64,000 bases of DNA from SOJA01 sp964598485 (GCA_964598485.1 CAZRCD010000002.1:248001-312000), one strand, 5' to 3'. Positions 35,529 through 43,828 are shown, numbered from the stretch's first letter. The notes: generated by a model from the letters alone, not told the origin. Made by a program: numbers and translations.

Positions 35529-35819
35529 CAAAGTCAACACACTCAGCGCACGCAGAAAAAGAGAATGAACCCGTGAGGCTTTTCGCCTCACCAACATGCC
35601 CACGTTCCGCACAATGCCGATACGCAAAACCGCACTACCAAAAACATTCAAACCACCTTAACCCTCTTTTTTCTATATCAGTCAATCACGTTAAACGGTT
35701 GCTCACGTCGCTCCGCTCCGCTCGCACCAAAAAAAACAACAAACTCGCGCGCGCTTCTAGCTTCCACGCTGAATTAACCTCTAAGTATTTAAACGGAATT
35801 GGTAGAATACTACTTGAAA
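35460..35819 (+). promoter_or_regulatory. Spacer with promoter of the HTH-paralog operon
   Basis: No reliable gene is seen here; a 108-codon frame at 35510-35836 has low-complexity content. A TATA-like ctaagtatttaaac at 35781-35793 sets the start of the next gene: initiation about 25 bases further would fall after TTG 35799, so GTG 35820 is the better start. Confidence 0.45.
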
Positions 35820-36119
35820 GTGTCAAAGTTGAGTGAACATAACAAAAAATTGATAAAGCAACTCAAGACTCTAAACAAAAACATTGATCTTCTTACCAAG
35901 GTAACCGCGATTAGTGTCGGAAAAGATGCTATTTTCGAAGGAATGGAAGAGAAGAAAGATAAAGTCGAAGCTCTTGAAGGCTTAGACCTTCCCGATAGAA
36001 TGATAGCTTTACTTATTGGTAGCACACCAGATTCCGTTAAATCACTAAGAAGCAAAAAGAAAACTCGATTGAAAAAGGCTCAGGCTCAGCCTACTAAGGA
36101 AGAGGTTAAGCAGAAATGA
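35820..36119 (+). CDS. Small HTH-like protein, paralog 1
   Basis: 99 residues from GTG 35820. A first helix (KKLIKQLKTLNKNIDLLTKV) is followed by KKDKVEALEGLDLPDRMIALLIGSTPDSVKSLRSKKK, which can be read as a tri-helical DNA-binding fold with a basic tail. The same plan recurs in the genes at 36116, 36372, 36800, 37835 and 38149. It starts the operon; the TGA overlaps the next ATG. I infer DNA binding without having matched a named family. Confidence 0.5.
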   Translation: MSKLSEHNKKLIKQLKTLNKNIDLLTKVTAISVGKDAIFEGMEEKKDKVEALEGLDLPDRMIALLIGSTPDSVKSLRSKKKTRLKKAQAQPTKEEVKQK

Positions 36120-36382
36120 TGAAAAAAGAACAGCCTGACCCGATAATAGATAAACTCAACACATTAATCAAAATCACAATGGCTACCGCTTTCAAGGACA
36201 AGACCAAGGAAGAGAGAATACTCATACTTCTTGACTTAGGAATCCAACGGAAGGAAGTAGCAGATATCGTGGGAACAAAAGTCCAATATGTTGACAACAT
36301 CAAGTATCAAGCAAAGAAAGGACAAAAGAAACGCAAACCTAGAGGCAAGCAGAAAAAGAGGTTGAGCAAGAATGATGAGTGA
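36116..36382 (+). CDS. Small HTH-like protein, paralog 2
   Basis: 88 residues from ATG 36116. DPIIDKLNTLIKITMATAF then EERILILLDLGIQRKEVADIVGTKVQYVDNIKYQ is a clear helix-turn-helix of the sigma-4-like type, with a very basic C-terminus (KKRKPRGKQKKR). It overlaps the genes on both sides by four to eleven bases, so expression is tightly linked. Family unknown. Confidence 0.6.
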   Translation: MMKKEQPDPIIDKLNTLIKITMATAFKDKTKEERILILLDLGIQRKEVADIVGTKVQYVDNIKYQAKKGQKKRKPRGKQKKRLSKNDE

Positions 36383-36620
36383 AGAGCAATTTGAACAATT
36401 AACTCAAAAACTGGACACGTTAATCAAGCTTGTTGCGGGTAACTTGTTAAAGGATGCAGAAAGCAAGACACAGAAAGTCGGAATACTGAATAAACTGGGA
36501 ATAGCGACCAAGGAAATAGCTTCACTTGTAAGAACCACTGAGGGAAGCGTTGAAACCATGAAGAAGCGGGTAAGAAAGAAAGGCAAGGGAAAAGGTGGAA
36601 AAAAGCCTGACAAGACGTGA
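36372..36620 (+). CDS. Small HTH-like protein, paralog 3
   Basis: 82 residues from ATG 36372 (ATG 36375 possible). FEQLTQKLDTLIKLVAGNLLKD matches the opening of paralog 2, and KVGILNKLGIATKEIASLVRTTEGSVETMKKRVRKK is its helix-turn-helix. The tail is Lys/Gly-rich. It is the closest relative of paralog 2 and may have arisen by tandem duplication. Confidence 0.6.
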   Translation: MMSEEQFEQLTQKLDTLIKLVAGNLLKDAESKTQKVGILNKLGIATKEIASLVRTTEGSVETMKKRVRKKGKGKGGKKPDKT

Positions 36621-36807
36621 TCCATTATTTCATGCAATATGGGAAAAGGCAAAAGAGAAAAATCCAAAGGTAGCGCGCGCGCTTCATCCCGACTTCAAGA
36701 GACGTTATCGTAGAATCTTCTCCCTTAAAGAAGTCGGTATTAAAGTTCCTGAATTTCAAGAGAGAATTGAAGCCCAAGAAGAAATCGAAGGTGACGAGAA
36801 TGAGTAA
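36595..36807 (+). CDS. Short relative of the HTH family (C-terminal motif only)
   Basis: 70 residues from GTG 36595. The C-terminal YRRIFSLKEVGIKVPEFQE matches the C-terminal AKRIFSLDDFGIEVPIIE of the next gene, so the two share a domain end. The N-terminal part (PLFHAIWEKAKEKNPKVARAL) is helical and differs. It overlaps both neighbours and is likely a shortened paralog or partner. Confidence 0.45.
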   Translation: MEKSLTRRDPLFHAIWEKAKEKNPKVARALHPDFKRRYRRIFSLKEVGIKVPEFQERIEAQEEIEGDENE

Positions 36808-37159
36808 AGAAGACAGAATGATTGAGTTACTAGAGGAACTTGTGAAGTGGGCTAGAGTGACTAGCTTTCCCAAAGTCAAAGAACTCCTTATTAGAATGTT
36901 GGTAAGCCCAGAGGAAAAGGTCGCATATCAGTCAAGTAATGGTGAGAAAACCAGCAGAGAAATTGCGGGAATAGCCAATGTTAGCCAGCCCACAATTTCA
37001 AAATGGTGGAAAGCGTGGATAAGAGCTGGGGTTGCTGAATCAGTCTCTGTGCAAAGAGGAGAGAGGGCAAAGCGAATCTTCTCACTTGATGATTTCGGTA
37101 TCGAAGTTCCTATTATCGAGAATCCAGAAATTGAAGAAGATGGGAAGGGTATAGGCTGA
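36800..37159 (+). CDS. Winged-HTH protein, paralog 4
   Basis: 119 residues from ATG 36800 (eight-base overlap with the previous stop; an earlier TTG at 36767 is less likely). MIELLEELVKWARVTSF opens as in the other paralogs. EKTSREIAGIANVSQPTISKWWKAWIRAGVAESV is a good helix-turn-helix with recognition helix SQPTISKWWKAW, then a wing and the RIFSLDDFGIEVP end. Confidence 0.6.
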   Translation: MSKEDRMIELLEELVKWARVTSFPKVKELLIRMLVSPEEKVAYQSSNGEKTSREIAGIANVSQPTISKWWKAWIRAGVAESVSVQRGERAKRIFSLDDFGIEVPIIENPEIEEDGKGIG

Positions 37160-37173
37160 TTAATAAGAAAGTT

Positions 37174-37842
37174 ATGCACGAACTCCGCCAAAGGATGAAG
37201 TCGCCTACAATCTACGGGAGAATTCATAAAATCCAGAAAGAAAGCCTTGTCACGAAAGAAGAAGCGGCAAATCTTCTAGCTGCCGACTTGGGAATTCCTG
37301 TCTACAAGATCCTTTCCACGTCTGAACTGAGTAGACTTAGAGAATTGCAGAAAACAAGAAAAGTCACTCCAAGTCTTCGAAAGGAGACTAAAGAAGAGAC
37401 CAGCATTAAGACAAGATCGAAAGAGACACCAATAACTCCGAACAAGTTGTATGATCTTTTGAGATTTCATCCAAGAATCGTTGAAGCTAGCAAGTCTCAA
37501 TTTAAATCTGGGAATTATTCAGATGCGATTTTCAATGCATTTAGATGTATAGAGATACTTGTCAAGCAAAAATCTGGACTAAAAGGAAGAGGTGCCGATC
37601 TAATGCACAACGTTTTCAGCGAGAAAAGCCCGATCATCAAACTCAACAAAATGCAGGAAGATTATGATATCGACGAGCAAACTGGATTCAGGTTTATATA
37701 TGCAGGAGTGATGATGGGAATCAGAAACCCAAAGGCTCACGCAGAGGTTCAGCAAAAAGATCCATACAGAACTCTCGAATATATTTCACTTGCAAGTTTG
37801 TTAGCAAAACGATTGGAGGAGGGAGAGAAGGTCGATGAGTGA
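37174..37842 (+). CDS. TIGR02391-type protein with HEPN motif
   Basis: 222 residues. The C-terminal half (LYDLLRFHPRIVEASKSQF, AIFNAFRCIEILVKQKSGLK, LMHNVFSEKSPIIKLN, GVMMGIRNPKAHAEVQQKDP) matches the TIGR02391/Ymh-like family, and Arg184-x4-His189 in IRNPKAHAE is the HEPN RNase motif. The N-terminal half is a helical region with basic residues. A toxic RNase in an operon of DNA-binding proteins fits an abortive defence or element-stabilisation role (inference). It overlaps the next gene by eight bases. Confidence 0.65.
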   Translation: MHELRQRMKSPTIYGRIHKIQKESLVTKEEAANLLAADLGIPVYKILSTSELSRLRELQKTRKVTPSLRKETKEETSIKTRSKETPITPNKLYDLLRFHPRIVEASKSQFKSGNYSDAIFNAFRCIEILVKQKSGLKGRGADLMHNVFSEKSPIIKLNKMQEDYDIDEQTGFRFIYAGVMMGIRNPKAHAEVQQKDPYRTLEYISLASLLAKRLEEGEKVDE

Positions 37843-38137
37843 GGAATTGAAGAAAATAATCCGTCAGAATGAGATCATAATATCTCTGCTTGGAAGAATG
37901 GCGTTCAACAAAGAAGAGGTAAGGAAGATAGTTACTTTTAAGAAACGAAATCCAGCCAAATATGTCGAAGGCTACAACGCATGTGATGAAAATCATACTG
38001 TGTCCGAGATCGCCAGAATCGTTGGAGTCAGCCAACCTAACATGTCTAATATTCTAACTGAATGGGAATACGTTGGCATAGTCCGAGAAATGGAGAAACG
38101 TGGTGGAAAATTCTACAAGAACTTGTTTCTGATTTGA
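37835..38137 (+). CDS. Winged-HTH protein, paralog 5
   Basis: 100 residues. KIIRQNEIIISLLGRMAFN opens like the other paralogs; ENHTVSEIARIVGVSQPNMSNILTEWEYVGIVREMEKRGGKFY is a clear winged helix. It overlaps the HEPN gene by eight bases. DNA binding is safe to infer; target unknown. Confidence 0.65.
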   Translation: MSEELKKIIRQNEIIISLLGRMAFNKEEVRKIVTFKKRNPAKYVEGYNACDENHTVSEIARIVGVSQPNMSNILTEWEYVGIVREMEKRGGKFYKNLFLI

Positions 38138-38148
38138 AGGCGAATGTG

Positions 38149-38514
38149 ATGTCCAAAGAATCTCTCGATAGAATTGACGAAATTCTTTCTCATGTAAGGT
38201 CTATCGATGCCCAGATGACATGGATAATCAGATCAGAAGCAACAGAACTCAAGGAATTACTCATCAGGTACTTTAGTAGAAGAAAGAGAGCTGCAAAGGT
38301 GTATCTCGCAGTAGACGGGAAAAGATCATCAGGTCAAATAGCTGAATATTTGAGTTTACATATCGCAGCTGTCAGTTATGAACTTAGTGAGCTTGTAAGT
38401 AGAGGTCTTATCGAACTCAGAAAGTGGGGTGTGTACAAGAAAAGCAAGATAGACAGTATTCTCAGATTGAGTTCTGAATTACGTAAAGATTCTGATCTTG
38501 AAAACATCAAATGA
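38149..38514 (+). CDS. Winged-HTH protein, paralog 6
   Basis: 121 residues from ATG 38149 (GTG 38146 also in frame). A helix SLDRIDEILSHVRSIDAQMT is followed by RAAKVYLAVDGKRSSGQIAEYLSLHIAAVSYELSELVSRGLIELRKWGVYKKSKIDSIL, a winged helix. It is last of the HTH-like series, seven bases before the possible nuclease gene. Confidence 0.6.
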   Translation: MSKESLDRIDEILSHVRSIDAQMTWIIRSEATELKELLIRYFSRRKRAAKVYLAVDGKRSSGQIAEYLSLHIAAVSYELSELVSRGLIELRKWGVYKKSKIDSILRLSSELRKDSDLENIK

Positions 38515-38520
38515 TGCACT

Positions 38521-39270
38521 ATGAAGTATCTGGATGCCCTTCTTAGGTTTTTCAACAAAAATGACTACACTCACAGAGAAGATGTTGCGATACTTATATC
38601 TGAAATCTTTGAAGAAAATCCAGATACTAGTCTCGAAGATTTTAGGAAGAGGATAAAAGGAATCAGAAGAGACTTCTTCCGCATTAACACACTGAACCGA
38701 GATAGGTTTGCGGAAACAGTCTACGTACTTCTGAATAGAGTAAGAAAAGAACGCCCAGACAAGTTGAGCAAGTTCAAGCTGGCTAAGAAGTTTATATCCG
38801 AACATTTTGAAGTTGGCTTTGACAGTACAGAGTTTGTTGAAGAAAGGAAAGCCATTTTGAAGAAGTTTTCAACAGTAATGAAACCTCACACGGTAGTTAT
38901 GGAAGCATTCAATCAATTGTTGGATAATATTCACGTTTCCTACAAGATTGACCTTCATGGTGTAAAAGAGTACTCAGGGATCGATATTAGTAAGAGTCTT
39001 GAAGATGCAATAATTGGATTTCAGATAAAAAGTCGAAATGACGATATCCGCGAACATATGATCCGTTCTGAATCTTCAAAGGCTCAAGATTGGAAAATGA
39101 ATGGGTTTGTGTTGATCTATGCTCGTGAAAGAGACAAGAAGGTCGAACCCTCAATTCAGGCAGCATATCATCATTTTAAAATACTCAAAGATTCTGGTAG
39201 GATGTACTGTACGATAGTGTATCCAGAACTTCTTGCTGAGTTATTCAGAAAATATTCAGTAACCATATAA
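38521..39270 (+). CDS. Possible PD-(D/E)xK nuclease of the HTH operon
   Basis: 249 residues. The C-terminal half reads as a nuclease core: IDLHGVKEYSGIDISKSLEDAIIGFQIKSRNDDIREHM has Asp155 followed by a strand with Gln168-x-Lys170, and WKMNGFVLIYARERDKK a later strand. The pattern is a variant of PD-(D/E)xK with Gln in place of Glu. N-terminal half helical, unknown. Last gene of the operon. Nuclease assignment is an inference. Confidence 0.45.
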   Translation: MKYLDALLRFFNKNDYTHREDVAILISEIFEENPDTSLEDFRKRIKGIRRDFFRINTLNRDRFAETVYVLLNRVRKERPDKLSKFKLAKKFISEHFEVGFDSTEFVEERKAILKKFSTVMKPHTVVMEAFNQLLDNIHVSYKIDLHGVKEYSGIDISKSLEDAIIGFQIKSRNDDIREHMIRSESSKAQDWKMNGFVLIYARERDKKVEPSIQAAYHHFKILKDSGRMYCTIVYPELLAELFRKYSVTI

Positions 39271-40238
39271 AATGTTGTTGTGAATGTAGTTACAGAGAAG
39301 AACCTAGTTCAGAGACTAAAGTTGAAGTTTCGATCTTAAGCGCGCGTGCTATACACAAAAAAATCATGACGTTCCGACAAAATGCCCGCTAACTCAAAAA
39401 ATCGGTACGCAAAGCCGAAAAAACAAAAACACGACGCAAACGACGCAACAGACTCCAGAAATTGGTTTCATTCATACCCCTTTGCAGGGTAGAATCTTGA
39501 TATCTTCAGACCGCAATTTCTTAAAATTTCCAGAATAGATGAATGGCATGATGTATCTTAGCGACTACGCAAAAACAACAACAAAACGAACTACAATAAG
39601 CATAACCAAAAAATGGTCACTAAGGTAAACCAAAATAAAGTAGCGATAATAAAACAAACACGAAAATAGAAACGACGACGACGCTAACAAAAATAAATAA
39701 ACCTTATCTTCAAACCCCGAAAGAAAGGCAGACACAACAAACCAAAGAAGAACCCGCAATACAAACAGGCTAAACCTTAGAACAATACAGCTAAACAACT
39801 TATAATAAATCGAAACCAACAAAACCAAAAACAGAAAACAACACTAAAACGCTTCAAGAATCAGCCAACCATCCTTAAATGTCCAACGCTTCTTACGAAA
39901 CTCAGACAACTTAACCAACTTCTTCAAAGGAACAGACGCAATATAACACCCTTGTCCTTGTGCTCTCTTACGAATAAACAAACTAATCTTACCCATTCTG
40001 ATCAACAGCCTATAATAACCTACACCATTATATAAACACATAGTATAAGACATCATAACCCTTATATTCCACAACGCCCCTCTCTCACAAGAGGAAAACC
40101 AAAATGGGAAACCAAGCAAAAAATCAACAGCAAGAAACACATGGTAAAGCTACGGAGGACATGAACAACAAAGACAGAACACAAGACAATTCAAAAGAAA
40201 ATCCATCAAAGAATATTGAATTACTAAGCACTAATAGA
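39271..40238. other. Gene-poor right end of element A
   Basis: About 970 bases with little coding signal. Candidate minus-strand frames at 39565-39828 and 39844-40140; only the second looks partly protein-like. A plus frame from 40104 (MGNQAKNQQQETHGKATED) is hydrophilic low complexity and runs through the attachment site. The segment 39340-39480 is AT-rich with runs of A. Confidence 0.4.
39844..40140 (-). CDS. Short basic protein near the element end
   Basis: 98 residues; the C-terminal half GKISLFIRKRAQGQGCYIAS then KKLVKLSEFRKKRWTFKDGW reads like a real small basic beta-rich protein, possibly starting at an internal ATG (MMSYTM or MGKISL). The N-terminal part is less convincing. It might be an excisionase or a DNA-binding accessory of element A (guess). 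Confidence 0.35.
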   Translation of the reverse strand: MFLAVDFLLGFPFWFSSCERGALWNIRVMMSYTMCLYNGVGYYRLLIRMGKISLFIRKRAQGQGCYIASVPLKKLVKLSEFRKKRWTFKDGWLILEAF

Positions 40239-40269
40239 CGGGTTACAACCAACACGCCAGCCTTTTTAG
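40239..40269 (+). repeat. Attachment site copy 2 (right end of element A)
   Basis: The same 24 bases as at 33808-33831, followed by ctttttag, which also follows copy 3. This T-run would serve as the natural rnpB terminator, so copies 2 and 3 preserve the original right flank while copy 1 has element sequence there. It separates element A from the gas vesicle element. Confidence 0.75.
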
Positions 40270-40349
40270 CAATACGCCTATTTTCTCTTACGGAACACTT
40301 GAACACCATCTATCTTGGTGAAGTTTTGGTTTGTGCTGTAAGAATGTGA

Positions 40350-40496
40350 GATGGAAGGCCTGAGGATTGGCATGAGCTTTATGAAGATGAAGACGGCCCA
40401 CAGATTAAAAAAGAGGCTGAATGGTTCCTGAAAAAGTTTCCAAATATGTTACCACGACTCACGGAAGATGGAGAAAAGGTCTGGTTGCCTCCTTAA
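40350..40496 (+). pseudogene. C-terminal fragment of an unidentified protein
   Basis: A 48-codon frame ending TAA at 40494-40496 encodes DGRPEDWHELYEDEDGPQIK, KEAEWFLKKFPNMLPRLTED and GEKVWLPP with no start of its own. It looks like the intact end of a lost gene at the junction of the two elements. Confidence 0.35.
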
Positions 40497-40551
40497 GCGA
40501 TAAAATGACTTGGAAAAGAGTATGAACCGAAAGATCGAAGCAGTCCAGAAG

Positions 40552-40648
40552 GCTGGGTAGTCCCCAGATAGGGTCTTCGGCATTTTTGATTTTTATCATT
40601 TACCGAAATTGTTGAGAGGTCGGGCGTAGTCGCCTAGCCTTACCCAGC
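40552..40648 (+). ncRNA. Candidate structured RNA
   Basis: The ends gctgggta (40552-40559) and tacccagc (40641-40648) pair perfectly over eight bases. Inside lie cttcgg...ccgaa (about 40577-40610) and ggcg-tagt-cgcc (about 40624-40635), plus a short ccc-agata-ggg. The layout is cloverleaf-like but lacks tRNA consensus bases. The segment is GC-rich in an AT-rich context. No family match. Confidence 0.3.
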
Positions 40649-40700
40649 TAAAGAAGACATGTGATGGAGGTTTGATAATTATGTGGAAATTGGCTTAAGT

Positions 40701-40835
40701 GTTGTTGTTGATAGGGGGAGGGGGTCTACAACAACAAATCATGAAGGTTTAACAATGATGGTGACTTGCGGCACAAAACAGGTCAACAAAATAATTAGAA
40801 CAGAATTAGTAGTACAGCGCTCTAGGAAAGAGTGA
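40701..40835 (+). pseudogene. Decayed copy of the gene at 20749-20943
   Basis: Encodes VVVDRGRGSTTTNHEGLTMM, VTCGTKQVNKIIRTELVVQR then stop, matching the minus-strand gene 20 kb upstream at both protein and DNA level, in inverted orientation. No usable start codon. Homology continues past the stop (gactgctacttctgaactctt). Confidence 0.5.
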
Positions 40836-40880
40836 CTGCTACTTCTGAACTCTTGTGGGGGTCGTCGGTTTTGCTTGTTG

Positions 40881-41000
40881 TCATAAAAATCGAGCTGATC
40901 TTGTAAGGAGATTAGCTCTTTTGTGTTTGACTCTTTCTTTTATAGCTTCTGCCAAGAATGAACCACCGATGGCTACTGACGCGCCTCCAAGGAAAATCAA
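40881..41000 (-). CDS. Short membrane peptide (weakly supported)
   Basis: 39 codons from TTG: LIFLGGASVAIGGSFLAEAI then KERVKHKRANLLTRSAR. One transmembrane helix and a basic tail. No promoter or ribosome site seen. It may be a fragment. Confidence 0.25.
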   Translation of the reverse strand: MIFLGGASVAIGGSFLAEAIKERVKHKRANLLTRSARFL

Positions 41001-41107
41001 AATATCTCTCGCTATCTTGGAGTTAGGGTTTTTGAATGAATGATAAACTTTCTTTGGATATAATTAACGAGGTTGAAATATGCCATGGGGTGTAATGTGT
41101 TTTATAT

Positions 41108-41171
41108 ATCGGAAACCGATACGAAGGCGGTTACATTCTATTGGATATTTCTTAAATAATAAGGCACACCA
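41108..41171 (+). promoter_or_regulatory. Promoter with palindromic operator, shared with gvpA
   Basis: ATCGGAAACCGAT (41108-41120) is a perfect 5-3-5 inverted repeat followed by ACGAAGGC and then atatttcttaaataa, a likely TATA region. The whole about 65-base block is repeated with few changes upstream of gvpA (49413-49475), 20-40 bases before each start, so both genes probably share regulation. Confidence 0.6.
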
Positions 41172-41190
41172 TGTGAAATGAGGTTAAAAA

Positions 41191-41553
41191 ATGGAGATGC
41201 TTGAAAAACTAGGTGAATATGCGTTCCTGGCATGCATCGCGATAGCAATCGTTGCTGGAATAGCGGTTGGTTTTGCAGCTTTTAGTACTGGATGGGTTGC
41301 ATTGGCTTTGGTGATTCTAGGCGTGATAGTGGGCTTTACTACTGTCACTGAAGAGGAAGTTACGCCGTTTCTGTTGGCGGCGATAGCGTTTACAGTTGCA
41401 AGTTCTGGGGGTTGGTTCTTGGTTATCAATGAAGCGGTGGCCACGCTTGGAACAGTGATAAACGCCATTGTTTTCAACATAGCATCATTCGTGGCTCCGG
41501 CTGCGATAATACTGGCAACAAAGACGATTTATGAGCTGGCACGGAAGAGATAA
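41191..41553 (+). CDS. Four-helix membrane protein co-regulated with gvpA
   Basis: 120 residues from ATG 41191. Four hydrophobic segments: YAFLACIAIAIVAGIAVGF, WVALALVILGVIVGFT, VTPFLLAAIAFTVASSGGWF, IVFNIASFVAPAAIIL, short loops and a basic end (LARKR). No family recognised. Its promoter copies that of gvpA, so a function linked to gas vesicle formation or to the surrounding membrane is plausible. Confidence 0.5.
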   Translation: MEMLEKLGEYAFLACIAIAIVAGIAVGFAAFSTGWVALALVILGVIVGFTTVTEEEVTPFLLAAIAFTVASSGGWFLVINEAVATLGTVINAIVFNIASFVAPAAIILATKTIYELARKR

Positions 41554-41769
41554 GCGTATTCTCTTTTCAATGACTTGAGATTCTGCCTAAAGGCTATAAA
41601 GATTCAAATTTGGTGTTCTTTCTAATAGACTAAGATTATGTATAAGATTGAAGAAGCCTTAACATTTATTAAAACCGAGACGATAAAAAAATCAGTTGTC
41701 AGTATCGGAGTCGAAGTAAACCATAACCAATAAAAAATCTTGATGAATAAATATTAGAAATCGATTAAA

Positions 41770-42762
41770 GTGAAAGCAGATATAGATTTAATCCGACCAA
41801 GCCCGTACCAGCCGAGATTAATATTCGATCAGGATGATCTAAAGAGGGAGATAGAGAAAGACGGTCTTCTTAACGATCTAGTGGTTCGTAAGCAGGGCGA
41901 TTTTTATGAGTTAATTGATGGGGAAAGAAGGTGGAGGGCCCTCAAGGAACTTGGATGGGAAAACGTACCTGTCCGAGTGATCGACGCAGACGACGCGAAG
42001 GCGAGGTTATTAGTTTACAAGCTGAACAAGATTCGCGAAAACTACACAATTGAAGAGGAAGCACAGTACTTCAAGAAGCTTGCAGATGACGGCATGACGC
42101 CGTTGGATATAAGCAAACAGCTGGATGTTGATTTTCACTGGGTCTTAGCAAATCTTAGCGTATTCAAGTTTCCCGATGACGTTCAGAAAGCCGTGTGGGC
42201 TAAACAGATCAGCATGTCACATATAAAAGCGCTGGAAAGTGTGATAGATAGAAACATCAAAGAAGCAGTGCTTGCTGTGAATCAAATTCTTGAGAGGAAA
42301 CTGACCGTATCTGAAACTAGAAAAATAACTCAAAAGCGTGAAAGAGAGCTTAAGGCAAGAGTTGATGAAGCACGCATTAAGGCAGCTGAAAAAGTATTGC
42401 CTGCGATAGCACCCAAAGCTCCCAAGCTAGAAACTCCAGAAGATTTCGAGAACGCTGCTGAAGTTCTTAAGGAAAAAGCGAAGAAGATGCGCAAGGGAAC
42501 CTTAAAGCCTGAAGAGATTAAGAAAATGACAAGACGCCTTGAGGAAAGGAAAGCAGAGAAAAAAACAACAGAAGAGGTCTTCGAAGAAGCATCAATTCAA
42601 ACTATGATGAAATTGCGAGAGAAAATTGAAACGTTAGAAAAGGAGAAGGAAAGTCTCTTGCAGAAGAAGGGCTTTCTCACAGAAGCATTAAGTTTCAATT
42701 GTCCCCACTGTAACAATTCTTGCGTCATCTATCGTGAGGGCGACAGCTACTGGGTAGAGTAG
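41770..42762 (+). CDS. ParB-like protein with zinc-finger tail
   Basis: 330 residues from GTG 41770. IRPSPYQPR and VVRKQGDFYELIDGERRWRALKELG are ParB boxes I and II; a helix-turn-helix (TPLDISKQLDVDFHWVLANL) and a long coiled coil follow. The C-terminus CPHCNNSC is a CxxC-type zinc site. The GERRxRA loop binds CTP in true ParB. A plasmid-like partition or element-stability function is suggested; no ParA is nearby. Confidence 0.75.
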   Translation: MKADIDLIRPSPYQPRLIFDQDDLKREIEKDGLLNDLVVRKQGDFYELIDGERRWRALKELGWENVPVRVIDADDAKARLLVYKLNKIRENYTIEEEAQYFKKLADDGMTPLDISKQLDVDFHWVLANLSVFKFPDDVQKAVWAKQISMSHIKALESVIDRNIKEAVLAVNQILERKLTVSETRKITQKRERELKARVDEARIKAAEKVLPAIAPKAPKLETPEDFENAAEVLKEKAKKMRKGTLKPEEIKKMTRRLEERKAEKKTTEEVFEEASIQTMMKLREKIETLEKEKESLLQKKGFLTEALSFNCPHCNNSCVIYREGDSYWVE

Positions 42763-42780
42763 CCTGCTGAGAAGAAGTTT

Positions 42781-42987
42781 ATGGAACTAGTAAGAAATCT
42801 GCGGGAGAAAATTGAGAAGTTAGAGAAAGAAAAATTGGGTCTTTTAGCAGAGATAGACAGCCTCAAGGAAAAGGCTGAAGCAAGTGCTCATAAGTTAGAA
42901 AATGAAGTAGCCATGCTTAGAAAAGAAGTGAAAGCACTTGAGAGATTTTTAAATGTGAAGGAAAAAGCACGCAATAAAGAGATCTAA
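42781..42987 (+). CDS. Short coiled-coil protein
   Basis: 68 residues, a single heptad-rich helix (LREKIEKLEKEKLGLLAEID, ... ENEVAMLRKEVKALERFLNV). It lies 18 bases after the ParB-like gene in the same direction and resembles the coiled-coil part of that protein (LREKIETLEKEKESLL), possibly a partner of it. Confidence 0.5.
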   Translation: MELVRNLREKIEKLEKEKLGLLAEIDSLKEKAEASAHKLENEVAMLRKEVKALERFLNVKEKARNKEI

Positions 42988-43202
42988 TAATGTAGCTGCA
43001 AATCCGCTGTTTTTCTTGAGCAAACAGCAGTATCTTGCTGTAAAAAGGAATAAAGTTTCGACAGCACATGGAAAGAGTGCCTAGAAGTAATATTCAGAAT
43101 TCGACTTTCAAATATAGAGAATCCATACTTTGGGTTCATATACGTTAAATACTACGGTTTAACAACGTTTTTGCAAACTAAGGTCGCCGGAGTTACTGTG
43201 TA

Positions 43203-43355
43203 ATGAATAAGAAGTGCTGTTGTGTCATTGAAGTGAAAGTTCCTTATCGCTCTGAACGTTGGCAAAACCTAGTAAACAATGAAGTGAGACAAGCAATAGA
43301 AAAACTAAGAGCCGCAGTCGAAGAACTGGGAGGCAGGGTTTGTGTCAGATACTGA
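43203..43355 (+). CDS. Small unidentified protein
   Basis: 50 residues from ATG 43203: MNKKCCCVIEVKVPYRSERW, then VNNEVRQAIEKLRAAVEELG, ending VCVRY. Three consecutive cysteines near the start, a strand and an amphipathic helix. No family known. No clear promoter. Confidence 0.35.
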   Translation: MNKKCCCVIEVKVPYRSERWQNLVNNEVRQAIEKLRAAVEELGGRVCVRY

Positions 43356-43401
43356 AACATCAAAAAGTGCTATCAACAGAGTAGTACGTCATGTGTGGGC
43401 G

Positions 43402-43734
43402 TCAAAGTACGTCCGTAGGCAAGATGTTCTGCGCTTTGACTTCCACGATTTGGAAGTGTTTTAGGCTTGGTTTGGTACTGAGTTCGTCACTGAAGGAAAT
43501 CTTATCGTGAATCATGTCCAGTACAATGTATTTTTTTTCCACTTTCTCCTTCGTCTTGACAAAGTATATGACTGCCTTTCCTAGCGCCAAGGATGCTGGG
43601 AGAAAGTAAATGTGCCCATCTTTTATTTCCTTATGGTGAAGCGGTGGAGACCTCATTGACGCGGACAGCATCTTAATAATGTCTTCTAGTTTTTCAAGCT
43701 GAACGTATTTTGTTTCATCATTCAACATAGTCAC
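43402..43734 (-). CDS. Unidentified protein next to the Hsp20 gene
   Basis: 110 residues. EKLEDIIKMLSASMRSPPLH is helical; EIKDGHIYFLPASLALGKAVIYFVKT and KYIVLDMIHDKISFSDEL look beta-rich. I see no known domain. It lies 94 bases downstream of the GvpH-like gene with a ggaggtg-type site before its ATG (aggtgactatg on the minus strand), so it may belong to the gas vesicle group. Confidence 0.45.
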   Translation of the reverse strand: MTMLNDETKYVQLEKLEDIIKMLSASMRSPPLHHKEIKDGHIYFLPASLALGKAVIYFVKTKEKVEKKYIVLDMIHDKISFSDELSTKPSLKHFQIVEVKAQNILPTDVL

Positions 43735-43828
43735 CTCCCAAGTTGATGTTTGTTGTATTGGTGATTTTGTGTTTTGGGCTTGTCCTTGACTTTGAAATGA
43801 AGAGCATCATATGTTATATTCACTTCGT

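Noticed and set aside
35510..35836. 108-codon frame before the HTH operon
   Set aside because: Low-complexity, overlaps the TATA element and start region of the first paralog.
39565..39828. Hydrophobic minus-strand frame
   Set aside because: Arises from A-rich plus-strand composition; no promoter or ribosome site.
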